A stretch of DNA of 64,000 nucleotides from Flavobacteriales bacterium (GCA_020635855.1 JACJYZ010000002.1:1798001-1862000), one strand, 5' to 3'; positions 45,651 through 54,187 are shown, numbered from the stretch's first letter. Notes: generated by a model not told the origin, from the sequence alone. Made by a program: numbers and translations.

Positions 45651-46322
45651 ATGCGGATCGATATTCTGACCCTACATCCCGGCCTGCTCGAAGGCCCCTT
45701 CTCCCACTCCATCGTAAAGCGTGCGGTGGACAAAGGACTGGCCGAAATCCATGTGCACGACCTCCGGGAACATGCCATCAACAAACACGGACAAGTAGAC
45801 GACTACCCCTATGGCGGCGGCGCAGGTATGGTGATGCGCATCGAACCCATCCATGCCTGCCTGGATAAAATCAAAGCCGGCGGCACACCCGATGAGGTGA
45901 TTTATATGAGTCCTGACGGCGATGTCCTGAACCAGCCCATGGCCAATGAACTGTCACTGAAAAAGTGGATCGTGGTATTGTGCGGGCATTATAAGGGCGT
46001 GGATCAGCGCGTGCGCGACCACCTGGTAACCCGTGAGATCAGCCTGGGAAACTTCGTGCTTTCAGGTGGAGAAATCCCGGCCGCTGCCCTGTGCGATGCG
46101 GTGATCCGGTTGCTGCCGGGTGTACTCGGCGACGAGACCTCTGCCCTGTCTGATTCATTCCAGGACGGGTTGATCGCCCCACCCGTGTACACACGCCCAC
46201 CTGAATTCCAGGGATGGAAGGTACCTGATGTTTTGCTATCGGGAAATGAAAAAGCAATCCACGACTGGCGACTCTCGGAAGCAGAAAAGATCACCCGGGA
46301 GCGCCGCCCTGATATGCTGTAG
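45651..46322 (+). CDS. trmD: tRNA (guanine-N1-)-methyltransferase TrmD
   Basis: Methylates G37 next to the anticodon in tRNAs that read CNN codons, preventing frameshifts. 223 residues with the trefoil-knot motifs: YGGGAGMVMR near 50, SPDGDVLNQPMA near 86, LCGHYKGVDQRV near 110 and LGNFVLSGGE near 133. It is alone rather than with rpsP/rimM/rplS, as usual in Bacteroidota. Normal length. Confidence 0.97.
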   Translation: MRIDILTLHPGLLEGPFSHSIVKRAVDKGLAEIHVHDLREHAINKHGQVDDYPYGGGAGMVMRIEPIHACLDKIKAGGTPDEVIYMSPDGDVLNQPMANELSLKKWIVVLCGHYKGVDQRVRDHLVTREISLGNFVLSGGEIPAAALCDAVIRLLPGVLGDETSALSDSFQDGLIAPPVYTRPPEFQGWKVPDVLLSGNEKAIHDWRLSEAEKITRERRPDML

Positions 46323-46356
46323 CCAACTCCCCGGAACAAACAGCCCCTTTTATTGT

Positions 46357-46364
46357 TATCTTCG
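46357..46364 (+). promoter_or_regulatory. -7-like element of trxB
   Basis: TATCTTCG, one mismatch from consensus, 19 bases before the ATG. Same TATCTTCGCG context as before the AI-2E transporter gene. Confidence 0.4.
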
Positions 46365-46383
46365 CGTACCCAAATAAACAATC

Positions 46384-47328
46384 ATGTCTGAAGAAGTTGA
46401 AAGAGTAAAATGCCTGATCATCGGTAGCGGTCCTGCCGGTTACACAGCAGCCATTTATGCCGCAAGGGCCGACCTGAAACCCGTTATGATCCAAGGCCTG
46501 CAGCCGGGTGGCCAATTGACGATTACCACCGAAGTGGAAAACTTTCCCGGCTACCCCGACGGTGCCCAGGGCCCTGAAATGATGGAAGACTTCCGCAAAC
46601 AGGCGGAACGATTCAATACGGATATCCGGTTCGGACTGGTCACCAAGGTGGACTTCAGCGGACCTCCCCACAAAGCCACCCTCGATGACGGAAAGGAAAT
46701 CATTGCAGATACCATCATCATCTCAACCGGCGCTTCGGCCAAGTGGCTCGGACTTCCATCCGAAGAACGCCTGAACGGTTTTGGCGTATCTGCCTGCGCC
46801 GTGTGCGACGGGTTCTTTTTCCGCGGCCAGGATGTAGCGATCGTAGGCGGTGGCGACACCGCAGCGGAGGAAGCGTCTTACCTCGCCAAACTCTGCAACA
46901 AGGTGTATATGCTGGTGCGCAAAGACGAACTGCGCGCATCGAAAGCCATGCAGAAACGTGTGATGGAAAACCCCAAGATCGAAGTCATGTTTAACCATGA
47001 GACCCTGGAGATCCTGGGCGGACAAGCTGTGGAAGGTGTGAAGGTGAAAGACAACAAAACAGGTGAAGAAAAAGAACTGAAGGTAACAGGGTTCTTCGTA
47101 GCCATCGGTCACCAACCCAACACCGATATTTTCAAAGCGTGGCTGGACATGGACGAGGTCGGATACATCAAGGTGAAACCGGGCACCACCAAAACCAACG
47201 TGGAAGGTGTCTTTGCATCCGGTGACGCCGCAGACAAGGTATACCGCCAGGCCGTTACGGCGGCAGGTACCGGTTGTATGGCTGCACTGGACGCTGAAAG
47301 ATACCTGACGGAGAAGGGGCTGGACTGA
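46384..47328 (+). CDS. trxB: Thioredoxin-disulfide reductase
   Basis: Flavoprotein of 314 residues that reduces thioredoxin with NADPH. FAD-binding GSGPAG is at residues 14-19, the redox-active C138-A-V-C141 lies in the NADPH domain, GGGDTAAEEA follows near 155, and FASGDAADKVYRQAVTAAGTGCMAA near the C-terminus binds FAD. This is the low-molecular-weight TrxR pattern; no extra domain. A strong terminator follows. Confidence 0.97.
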   Translation: MSEEVERVKCLIIGSGPAGYTAAIYAARADLKPVMIQGLQPGGQLTITTEVENFPGYPDGAQGPEMMEDFRKQAERFNTDIRFGLVTKVDFSGPPHKATLDDGKEIIADTIIISTGASAKWLGLPSEERLNGFGVSACAVCDGFFFRGQDVAIVGGGDTAAEEASYLAKLCNKVYMLVRKDELRASKAMQKRVMENPKIEVMFNHETLEILGGQAVEGVKVKDNKTGEEKELKVTGFFVAIGHQPNTDIFKAWLDMDEVGYIKVKPGTTKTNVEGVFASGDAADKVYRQAVTAAGTGCMAALDAERYLTEKGLD

Positions 47329-47353
47329 TCTTCTCACTCCAATTCAATATCAG

Positions 47354-47381
47354 GAGGACTTCAAATGAAGTCCTCTTTTTT
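47354..47381 (+). terminator. trxB rho-independent terminator
   Basis: Perfect nine-base stem GAGGACTTC / GAAGTCCTC, loop AAAT, then six T's. Confidence 0.93.
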
Positions 47382-47559
47382 ATTCCATCAAGTTTAACCT
47401 CTAGCATATTCTCCTTCTCTGGAATGCTATATACATACATGTATGTGTGCTAATTTCAAAAAAGAAAATCCAGGTCATAACAACCCTACAATCAATTGAT
47501 AATGTTTTTTTATGCTAAATTTAGAACCAAATAAAGGCTAAATACAAGTATATATAGTT

Positions 47560-48711
47560 ATGTCTCAAAAAAATACCGCCCTCAGCCTTCATGAACCAAT
47601 TTTTGGCAGCGCATTAACTTCTTTGGTTTTAGAACTGGAACACCTGAGACGAATGAGATTAGGAGGCACCACACTACCTGAACTCTTCTTCGAACTAAAA
47701 CAACTGTTTCATTATCTGGAAAGTGTTGGCTCTGCTAGAATTGAGGGTAACAATACAACCATTGCCCAATTCATCGAAACACAATTGGAGGACAGGCCCT
47801 ATGTAAACGAAGACATTCAGGAAATACGGAACATAGAAGCCGGAATGAAATGGGTTGATGAGAACGCTGAAGAATTCCCCATAAACAGAGCATTCATAAG
47901 TGAATTACACAAAACGGTTGTGAATAAACTCACTCCTCCCCCGGATGGAGAAGGTGATAAAACTCCCGGAGAATATCGTCAACATGATGTTAGCATTCAG
48001 GGTGCAATACACAAACCGCCCGAAAGTTTACTGGTTAATGAATACATGGATGAGCTTTTCGAATTCATGCAAAAAGATATACCGTCACAATATCATCTCA
48101 TCCGAATAGCCATTGCGCACCATAGATTTATGTGGATTCACCCGTTCGGTAACGGAAATGGCAGAACCGGAAGATTGCTTACCTATGCTATGCTTGTTCA
48201 AACAGGATTTCGGGTTCATGTCGGACAAATACTGAACCCAACCGCGGTATTTTGTATTGATCGTGATCTCTATCATCAATATCTGGCCAAAGCGGATCAA
48301 GGAACATATGATGGCATGGACCATTGGTGTACATATGTGTTGGAAGGATTGAGCAACGAAATCAAGAAAATTGAAAAGCTATCGGAAAGATCATTTGTAT
48401 GCGAGCACTTGCTTTTGCCAGCTATCAACTATTCTCTTAAAATGAAATATGTTGATTCCGACGAACACACCATACTCAAAATAGCCGCAGAAAAACAGGT
48501 AATTAAAGCAGAGGACATTCGCAAGGTACTTAGGGATATGCATCATACCACCGTTTCCAGAAAAATAAAAGCCCTAAGAGACAAAAAAATGCTGCGACAG
48601 ATTCAAGGAAAAAGTACACGTTATCGATTAAGTTTTATTGATAGTTTTCTTCTGCGAGGTATTGTGCAAGCCCTGACAAACGAAGGTTACATACCATCCA
48701 AAAACATGTAA
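47560..48711 (+). CDS. Fic-family protein (class II, probable AMPylase)
   Basis: 383 residues. The catalytic Fic motif HPFGNGNGRTGR is complete at residues 194-205. An inhibitory motif S58-x3-E62-G63 (SARIEGN) sits in an N-terminal helix, which makes it a class II enzyme whose activity is held back by its own glutamate. The C-terminus (about 300-383) is a winged helix, so it may bind DNA or control its own gene. The substrate is unknown. The gene and the 230 bases before it are visibly richer in A/T than the neighbours, and the region contains the palindrome ACATACATGTATGT at about 47433-47446, which suggests horizontal transfer. No antitoxin gene is adjacent. Confidence 0.93.
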   Translation: MSQKNTALSLHEPIFGSALTSLVLELEHLRRMRLGGTTLPELFFELKQLFHYLESVGSARIEGNNTTIAQFIETQLEDRPYVNEDIQEIRNIEAGMKWVDENAEEFPINRAFISELHKTVVNKLTPPPDGEGDKTPGEYRQHDVSIQGAIHKPPESLLVNEYMDELFEFMQKDIPSQYHLIRIAIAHHRFMWIHPFGNGNGRTGRLLTYAMLVQTGFRVHVGQILNPTAVFCIDRDLYHQYLAKADQGTYDGMDHWCTYVLEGLSNEIKKIEKLSERSFVCEHLLLPAINYSLKMKYVDSDEHTILKIAAEKQVIKAEDIRKVLRDMHHTTVSRKIKALRDKKMLRQIQGKSTRYRLSFIDSFLLRGIVQALTNEGYIPSKNM

Positions 48712-48778
48712 CCCATATGAATGTCACGCCTCCCCAGGGCCTTCCTCACCCCCATACCTAAAATTCTTATGCATTTAC

Positions 48779-48810
48779 TTGACAATACATAATATTCTTA
48801 TGTATATTTG
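48779..48810 (+). promoter_or_regulatory. padR promoter (TTG -33 and TATATTTG -7)
   Basis: TTG at 48779-48781, 21-base spacer, TATATTTG at 48803-48810. The ATG at 48815 follows after four bases. Confidence 0.75.
48785..48805 (+). promoter_or_regulatory. Candidate PadR operator
   Basis: Inverted repeat ATACATAA-N5-TTATGTAT lying in the spacer and over the first bases of the -7 element. PadR regulators bind related ATGT/ACAT dyads, so autorepression is likely. A second ATTCTTATG half-site is about 30 bases upstream. Confidence 0.7.
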
Positions 48811-48814
48811 TGTT

Positions 48815-49159
48815 ATGTATTCGTCAGAACTGATCAAAGGCACATTGAAAACGATTGTGCTGAAGCTCCTGAAAGAGCATGGAAAGATGTACGGGTATGA
48901 GATCACCCAAAAGGTAAAGGAACTCACGTCGGATAAAATTCAGATCACCGAGGGAGCTCTGTATCCAACCTTGCACGCACTGGAAAAAAACGGTGAAGTG
49001 GATACGGAGGAGGTTTACATGGGAAAGCGTGTACGCAAATACTATACGCTCACCAAGCAAGGTCGTGTGACCGCCTCCCAGCGTGTGAATGAGTTTGCTG
49101 ATTTTGTGAAGACCATGCAATACCTGTTGGACCTCGATCCGAAACCGGGCCATGCATAA
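48815..49159 (+). CDS. PadR-family transcriptional regulator
   Basis: 114-residue winged-helix repressor: SELIKGTLKTIVLKLL at the start, YGYEITQKV near 25, EGALYPTLHALEKNG near 43, and KYYTLTKQGR near 71, with a short C-terminal dimer helix. The ATG at 48815 is chosen because the promoter overlaps the earlier in-frame ATG codons. It overlaps the next gene by eight bases. PadR genes are typically paired with the membrane protein they control. Confidence 0.93.
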   Translation: MYSSELIKGTLKTIVLKLLKEHGKMYGYEITQKVKELTSDKIQITEGALYPTLHALEKNGEVDTEEVYMGKRVRKYYTLTKQGRVTASQRVNEFADFVKTMQYLLDLDPKPGHA

Positions 49160-50351
49160 TGTAACGGACGCAGAAATCGATTTTATCCTGAACGATATCA
49201 AAGCGCGCGGTATCGTAACGGAAGAGCTACGGCACAACCTGTTGGATCACATCTGCTGTATCCTTGAACAGGAAATGCCGGAAGGTACCGCCTTTGAAGT
49301 GTTCTATCATCGAATCATCCAACGGTTTTTCACCAGGGAACTCAGCGAGCTCCAGCGTGAAACCGATCAACTGATGCGTTTTAAAAACTTCTATGCCATG
49401 AAAAACACAATGAAATATACAGGATTCTTTTCCGCCTTGCTGATCCTCCTGGGAGGTGTCTTCAAGATCAATCACATGTTGGGCGCCAATGTTTTGTTCG
49501 TGCTCGGCATGGTCACTTTCAGTCTCATCTTTCTTCCCCTGCTGCTCACCCTCAAGATGCGTGACGGAGGTCAGGGGAAAGACAATGTGGTCTTTGCCGT
49601 CGGACTGATCATCGGTATGACCGCTTCCATGGGTGTTATGTTCAAACTGATGCACTGGCCCTTTGCCAACATCCTGATGCAAGGCAGCCTCGGCGCCCTC
49701 ATCCTGGTGTATGCGCCTTTGTACCTGACCACCCGTTTGCGCGAACCCGAAAAACGGTTCAACGCCATTGTATCTTCGGTGTTGATGCTGGCCGGAGGAG
49801 GCATGCTGCTCGGGCTTACCAACACGCATCTCAGCTACAACGTAACCGAAGGCCTTTACCAGGCGCATCATGTGCTTGATCAGCAGCAGAAGCAACTGGC
49901 AGCATCCAACAACCTGCTGTACACCAAGACCAATAACAACGAAAGTGTACGTCAGATGCGCGAAGCTTCGGATGCACTGTACAATTTCCTGGATGACATC
50001 AAGGCACAATTGATTTCCACAGCTGAAGACATACCGGTTGCCGATGCGGCCAAATTGGATCTGCTGCAAATGCATCACCCTGAAAATACGAGCGCCGTGA
50101 AGATGGTTTATCTTCAGAACGACGGACCGTATTCAGTTGAAAAATTGCGTGAACAGGTGAAATCCTATAACCGATCCATGAGCACCTATTTCGATGCGGA
50201 TGATTTCGTTATTCTGAATGAAGAGGATGTTCCCTCCGCACTGACATTGGTTCCCATCTTGTGTCACCACCTGACCCAATTGCAGATGCAGGTAGAAGCG
50301 AACGAACTGGCATTCCTCAACCGGAACATGGCCCTCTCGGTTGGTAAATAA
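49152..50351 (+). CDS. PadR-associated membrane protein with GldL-like core
   Basis: 399 residues. Residues 1-65 form a helical cytosolic domain (IDFILNDIKARGI...HNLLDHICC) like the prefix domains found beside PadR genes. Six or so membrane segments at about 75-230 contain VFKINHML and MFKLMHWPFA, close to the FK-x2-HWP motif of the gliding/T9SS motor protein GldL. The C-terminal 150 residues are predicted periplasmic and helical (SDALYNFLDDIKAQL), which recalls the N-terminal helical domain of GldM. No exact family is recognised. The likely role is an envelope sensor or a small motor-like protein under PadR control. Confidence 0.75.
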   Translation: MHNVTDAEIDFILNDIKARGIVTEELRHNLLDHICCILEQEMPEGTAFEVFYHRIIQRFFTRELSELQRETDQLMRFKNFYAMKNTMKYTGFFSALLILLGGVFKINHMLGANVLFVLGMVTFSLIFLPLLLTLKMRDGGQGKDNVVFAVGLIIGMTASMGVMFKLMHWPFANILMQGSLGALILVYAPLYLTTRLREPEKRFNAIVSSVLMLAGGGMLLGLTNTHLSYNVTEGLYQAHHVLDQQQKQLAASNNLLYTKTNNNESVRQMREASDALYNFLDDIKAQLISTAEDIPVADAAKLDLLQMHHPENTSAVKMVYLQNDGPYSVEKLREQVKSYNRSMSTYFDADDFVILNEEDVPSALTLVPILCHHLTQLQMQVEANELAFLNRNMALSVGK

Positions 50352-50375
50352 ATCGTCGGAAAGTGTAGAAAGGAG

Positions 50376-50398
50376 AAGGGCTGCCAATGGCAGCCCTT
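50376..50398. terminator. Bidirectional terminator hairpin
   Basis: Perfect ten-base stem AAGGGCTGCC / GGCAGCCCTT with an AAT loop, between the membrane-protein gene and the 3' end of the RNase P RNA. The minus-strand side continues with a T/C-rich tail. Confidence 0.75.
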
Positions 50399-50405
50399 CA
50401 TGTTT

Positions 50406-50800
50406 GCAGGTCCGTAAGCCGGGTTCTGTTTCCCGCATGTGCGGGCTCCCGTCATTTATCTAAGCGGCCTACCCTTCGGGTCGGGCGGGCAGCCCTTCCG
50501 GATTCCGCAGATGCGGAACCCTGCCCCGAACTATTTGGCCTTGCAACCCACAAGGTTTACCTCAAGCACACATTGCTGTGTGCAGGCGTGGGCTCTTACC
50601 CCACGTTTTCACCCTTGCCATGTAGCCAGCGAAGCGCATGCTACATGGCGGTTTGTTTTCTGCGGCACTGTCTGTCCCCGAAGTAGTAGTGCAAGCACTG
50701 TACTTCAGGTCCCCCGCTTTCGAGGGGTGTGGCGCCCTGCGTTGCCCGGACTTTCCTCCCCCTACAGACGTGCTGTAGGAAGCGACGGAAACAACCTGCG
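50406..50800 (-). ncRNA. rnpB: RNase P RNA (bacterial class A)
   Basis: Catalytic RNA that trims tRNA 5' leaders. On the minus strand the 5' half has the universal GAGGAAAGTCCGGGC (about 50742-50758), and the 3' end reads ACAGAACCCGGCTTACGG, the most conserved rnpB signature. GCAGGT at the 5' end pairs with ACCTGC at the 3' end (helix P1). The length of about 395 bases fits class A. A promoter element lies immediately upstream and a hairpin terminator downstream. ORFs found over this region on either strand are spurious. Ends are accurate to a few bases. Confidence 0.96.
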
Positions 50801-50803
50801 GTA

Positions 50804-50811
50804 CAAAAATA
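50804..50811 (-). promoter_or_regulatory. rnpB promoter -7 element
   Basis: Minus-strand TATTTTTG, a perfect TAnnTTTG, a few bases before the predicted RNA 5' end. Confidence 0.65.
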
Positions 50812-50817
50812 CGAAAA

Positions 50818-51030
50818 GAGTTATTGGTTTGTGGTTTCTAGTTTGTGGTTATAATGAGTTGCAAGTTTCAAGTCGCGAGTCGCAAGTTGGCTAGCAGGTA
50901 TTGAGAACGGCCGGATGCCATTGACGTGACCAAAGGGAGCTATTGACAATTGACATGATCGCAGGAAGATTTCCAATAGCGAAACGTATGCATGGCGCAG
51001 CCTAATTTACACGACCGAAGAGAGTAATTA
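50818..51030 (-). repeat. Composite intergenic repeat, inverted copy
   Basis: Read on the minus strand, two block A cores (TTACTCTCTTCGGTCGTGTAA; then GCTCCCTTTGGTCACGTCAA and CATCCGGCC) are followed by degenerate 8-base units (ACTTGCGACTCGCGACTTGA, then CCACAAACYA). Relative order block A then array is the same as in the plus-strand copies. No gene is seen. Confidence 0.7.
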
Positions 51031-51035
51031 CTTCT

Positions 51036-51593
51036 TTACAAACCACCCCCATACCGGATCAGAATCTCCGTGGCCCCATAACCATATTTGGTGTAAGATG
51101 CATCATGGTAACTAACGTGCGGCCATGCGGCCATACGCTCCCTGACAGCCGCGCGTAAAACCCCCTCACCAACGCCGTGAATCACTACCACTTTGGGCCA
51201 TCGGTTTTGCATCGCTTCCGCCATGAACATTTCAAAGTACTCGAGTTGGATGCGCAGCATTTCGGAATTTGACAACCCGCGCGGCCGTTCCACCAGTTCC
51301 TCAATGTGCAGGTCCAGTTCCGGCACTTCCGTACTTCGCTTTTTCACCGGTGAAGGTTGGGCAGTTACCGGTTCGTTTGCCCTTGCCGTTGCCACCAATT
51401 CTTCGCTAAGCCGTTCCTGCATATCCGGGTCGGCGAGCATCAGTTCACCGACGGAGACGGGAATCTCCAATCCTTCCGGCAGCATCACGCCCACCCTTCC
51501 TGGTCCGAGCACGGATGCAATCACCCCTCCTCCTTCTTCATTGATGAACACAACCTTGTCACCAACTTCAAACGGATATTGATAGGTTTTCAT
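51036..51593 (-). CDS. Smr-domain protein
   Basis: 185 residues. The N-terminal 50 residues form a small beta-barrel (VGDKVVFINEEGGGVIASVLGPGRVGV), and the C-terminal Smr domain has ELDLHIEEL near 92, HGVGEGVLRAAVRERM near 139 and an ending YGYGATEILIR. Smr domains are nicking nucleases acting on DNA or on collided-ribosome mRNA; the LDxH and HGxG motifs are conserved. This MutS2-free form is typical of Bacteroidota. It overlaps the DUF2279 gene by one base. Confidence 0.92.
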   Translation of the reverse strand: MKTYQYPFEVGDKVVFINEEGGGVIASVLGPGRVGVMLPEGLEIPVSVGELMLADPDMQERLSEELVATARANEPVTAQPSPVKKRSTEVPELDLHIEELVERPRGLSNSEMLRIQLEYFEMFMAEAMQNRWPKVVVIHGVGEGVLRAAVRERMAAWPHVSYHDASYTKYGYGATEILIRYGGGL

Positions 51594-52516
51594 CAGAAAT
51601 ACAGGGGATGAAACACCAGTCCTTGTTTCCTGTTCAATTCAAGCGCAGGCGCAGGCACTTTCAGGAAACCAAAGGTCTGGAACAAAAAGCGCAGTGCTTT
51701 CGACTTCACTTCAATCCGGGTGAGATCAATGTCTAGTGACAGGTAAGCCTGACGGTATCTTTCGAAAGTAACTTGGTTTCCGTTCGCATCCACATACAGC
51801 GGGTTGTAGTGTCCACCGGTCATGCCCTCCGCACCATACCCAATAGCTACATTGAGCCATCGGGGCCATCCCCCCTGCTCATCTTTCGTTTTGAGCAGAA
51901 AGGAATGCGGGTTCACCGACAGCCAGTATGTTTGACCGTTGTAGTCTTTCAACAGCGATTCTTGCCAGTTGCTTCCCAAGGCTTCCGGCCGGTATTTGGC
52001 GAAACCGGTACCATGGAAAGAAAATTTGGGAACGATGCGTTGCTCGTGCCAGAGCAGTTGCTGTCCGATCAACAAGCCGGTACCGGTTGTATTGGCCAGC
52101 AGATCTCCCCACGATGCGCCCCATTCGCTGCTGAACCCATCCAGGGTCTCAATGGTGGTTTGAAAAACAAAACCGAGGCTTCCTCCCCACCATGTTACCT
52201 GTTTATCAGACGCACCGGTCCAGCGCATCACCTGCATGCCCAACCTTCCCACGTAATAGGCTGTCATGGCATGTCCGCACTTATCCATTTGCAACCACTC
52301 GCGGTTGTCATTGAAAAAATGAAAGGCAGAATGCGGGTAATCGGCGTACCATAGTTGGTTCAGTCCCACCATGGTTATTCCATACAGCGCGGTTTCACCA
52401 ATGACCACGGTGCGCAACCGCGAACGATTGAGTGAATCTGGAGCTGCACCATACGCATGCAGCACACATACCTGGCAAACCAGGGCCAGGCATATCACTG
52501 CACGTCTCAGGATCAT
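51593..52516 (-). CDS. DUF2279-family predicted periplasmic protein
   Basis: 307 residues with a signal peptide (about residues 1-24) and the family core DKCGHAMTAYYVGRLG near 78 and WWGGSLGFVFQTTIETLDGFSSEWGASWGDLLANTTG near 110. The family (YfiM-like) is widespread and has no assigned role. The ATG at 52516 overlaps the phosphoglucomutase stop by four bases; longer in-frame starts are rejected. It belongs to the unit phosphoglucomutase - DUF2279 - Smr. Confidence 0.87.
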   Translation of the reverse strand: MILRRAVICLALVCQVCVLHAYGAAPDSLNRSRLRTVVIGETALYGITMVGLNQLWYADYPHSAFHFFNDNREWLQMDKCGHAMTAYYVGRLGMQVMRWTGASDKQVTWWGGSLGFVFQTTIETLDGFSSEWGASWGDLLANTTGTGLLIGQQLLWHEQRIVPKFSFHGTGFAKYRPEALGSNWQESLLKDYNGQTYWLSVNPHSFLLKTKDEQGGWPRWLNVAIGYGAEGMTGGHYNPLYVDANGNQVTFERYRQAYLSLDIDLTRIEVKSKALRFLFQTFGFLKVPAPALELNRKQGLVFHPLYF

Positions 52517-53919
52517 GCGATAAGGGTATCGTATCCGGCTTTGAGGATTTCCCTGGCACGTTCGCTCGTGGAAGATTCCGCGTAGGTACGCAAGACGGGC
52601 TCTGTTCCGGAGGGGCGGATCATGAGCCACTCATCATCACCAATGAAGAACTTGAAGCCGTCAAGGTCTTCCATTTTGCTCACGGCGAAGTCACCGAATT
52701 TCCGGATGTCATTTCCGCGGCAACTGGCGATGACTTTCTCCTTAAGCTTTTCATTGATGTGAAGGTCCGCTCTTTCGTAGGCGAATGGCCCCACAATGGC
52801 GTATACATCATCAATCAGTTGTGCCAGTGTTTTACCGGTTTTCACCATGTATTCCAGGATGGTGAGGCCGATCCAAATGCCGTCGCGTTCGGGAATATGC
52901 CCTTTGATGGCGATACCTCCGGACTCTTCCCCTCCCAGCAGCACATCTTCCTTAAGCATGACACCGCAGATGTATTTGAAGCCGATCTTCACCACCTTGT
53001 TCTCCAGACCGAAATGTTTGCATAGTTTGCCGATGCGAACAGATGTGGAGAATGCAGTGCAGACGGTACCTTTGAAATTCTTTTGTTCGAACAGATATTT
53101 GATCAACAACAAGATCACATGGTGAGAATCCACGAACCGCCCCTTGGCATCGTAAACACCGATGCGATCGGCATCTCCGTCGGTAGCAAAGCCGAATGCG
53201 AAATTGCCCGATTCAGCAATCAGGTCTGAAAAGGGCTGAAGGTTTTTGTGAATAGGTTCCGGGGCTACGCCGTAGAAGGACGGGTTTTTCTCGCAATGCA
53301 TCCTTGTTGCATCCGGCAGCAGACGTTTCACGGCATCCTGACCAGCACCGTACATGGCATCATATGCTATTTTGAGTCCGGATTTGCGAATGGCATCCAG
53401 GTCGAAATTGGCTGCCACATGATCACAATACATGGTTTCCAGGTCAATCAACTTAATCAAACCTTCCTGCTTGAATTTTTCCAGTGACAAATCATCCAGT
53501 TGCAAACCATGTTCTTCCTGGATGAGGGCTTCGATCTCTTCCACCTTTTCAGGGAGAAGCGGTCCGCCGTAGGAACCTTTCAGCTTAAACCCATTGTATT
53601 CGGGCGGGTTATGACTGGCGGTGATGATCACCCCGAGTCCGGCTTCCTTCTTCATGACAGCAAGTGATACCATCGGTGTGGTCACTTCCTTTTCTGACAA
53701 AAGCACTTCCAGTCCGTCATGGGCAAGCACGGTTGCCACCGTTTCCGCGAACATTTTACCACCGAAACGGCAATCATATCCGATCACCACCTTTTTGGGC
53801 AGGTGGCTTCTTTTCAGCCATTCCGCTGTGGCAACTGCCACGCGAGCTACGTTATCAACTGTAAAATCCTTGGCAATGATAGCACGCCAACCGTCCGTTC
53901 CGAATTTGATCCTGGTCAT
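52513..53919 (-). CDS. Phosphoglucomutase/phosphomannomutase family protein
   Basis: Alpha-D-phosphohexomutase of 468 residues interconverting sugar 1- and 6-phosphates. The phosphoserine is S102 in TASHNPPEYNG, the Mg-binding loop DGDADRIG is near 247, the sugar-specificity loop GGEESGG near 326, and the phosphate-binding RPSGTEPVLR near 436. It could supply activated sugars for the glycan genes at 9-18 kb. A perfect TATTTTTG promoter element lies 20 bases upstream. Confidence 0.95.
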   Translation of the reverse strand: MTRIKFGTDGWRAIIAKDFTVDNVARVAVATAEWLKRSHLPKKVVIGYDCRFGGKMFAETVATVLAHDGLEVLLSEKEVTTPMVSLAVMKKEAGLGVIITASHNPPEYNGFKLKGSYGGPLLPEKVEEIEALIQEEHGLQLDDLSLEKFKQEGLIKLIDLETMYCDHVAANFDLDAIRKSGLKIAYDAMYGAGQDAVKRLLPDATRMHCEKNPSFYGVAPEPIHKNLQPFSDLIAESGNFAFGFATDGDADRIGVYDAKGRFVDSHHVILLLIKYLFEQKNFKGTVCTAFSTSVRIGKLCKHFGLENKVVKIGFKYICGVMLKEDVLLGGEESGGIAIKGHIPERDGIWIGLTILEYMVKTGKTLAQLIDDVYAIVGPFAYERADLHINEKLKEKVIASCRGNDIRKFGDFAVSKMEDLDGFKFFIGDDEWLMIRPSGTEPVLRTYAESSTSERAREILKAGYDTLIA

Positions 53920-53939
53920 GATAGCAAATAATTAAAAGC

Positions 53940-53947
53940 CAAAAATA
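53940..53947 (-). promoter_or_regulatory. Phosphoglucomutase operon -7 element
   Basis: Minus-strand TATTTTTG, perfect TAnnTTTG, 20 bases upstream of the ATG at 53919. Confidence 0.6.
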
Positions 53948-53995
53948 GCAAAGTTGTTGGCAATTTTCGCAGTAAAAATGATCAGGGCCGGGAAG

Positions 53996-54187
53996 TCACT
54001 TTCGTTTCCGGATGCGATAAGCATCTGAGAGCTGATACCCATTGGAGCGGATAATCTTCACAAGCAACTCCCGGGCTGTATCCATATAAAATGCGTCCAT
54101 ATTGGTGATGTGCCCTTCAGTAACTTTGTCCAATTCCTTTACAGCCTTTGCGACTGCAGTCAGAACTTCCTTATCAGTTGGTTCCAT
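53996..54187 (-). CDS. Small hypothetical protein
   Basis: 63 residues, no family recognised; predicted helical with a basic C-terminus (RIRKRK). It is on its own between the phosphoglucomutase promoter and the ABC substrate-binding gene. No consensus promoter was found, so it may not be expressed. Confidence 0.4.
   Translation of the reverse strand: MEPTDKEVLTAVAKAVKELDKVTEGHITNMDAFYMDTARELLVKIIRSNGYQLSDAYRIRKRK

Noticed and set aside
47560..48711. Fic/antitoxin pair
   Set aside because: The inhibitory motif is inside the same protein and no small antitoxin ORF precedes it.
50387..50894. Overlapping ORFs of 99 and 151 codons
   Set aside because: They run over the RNase P RNA gene and into the intergenic repeat; structured RNA accounts for the open frames.
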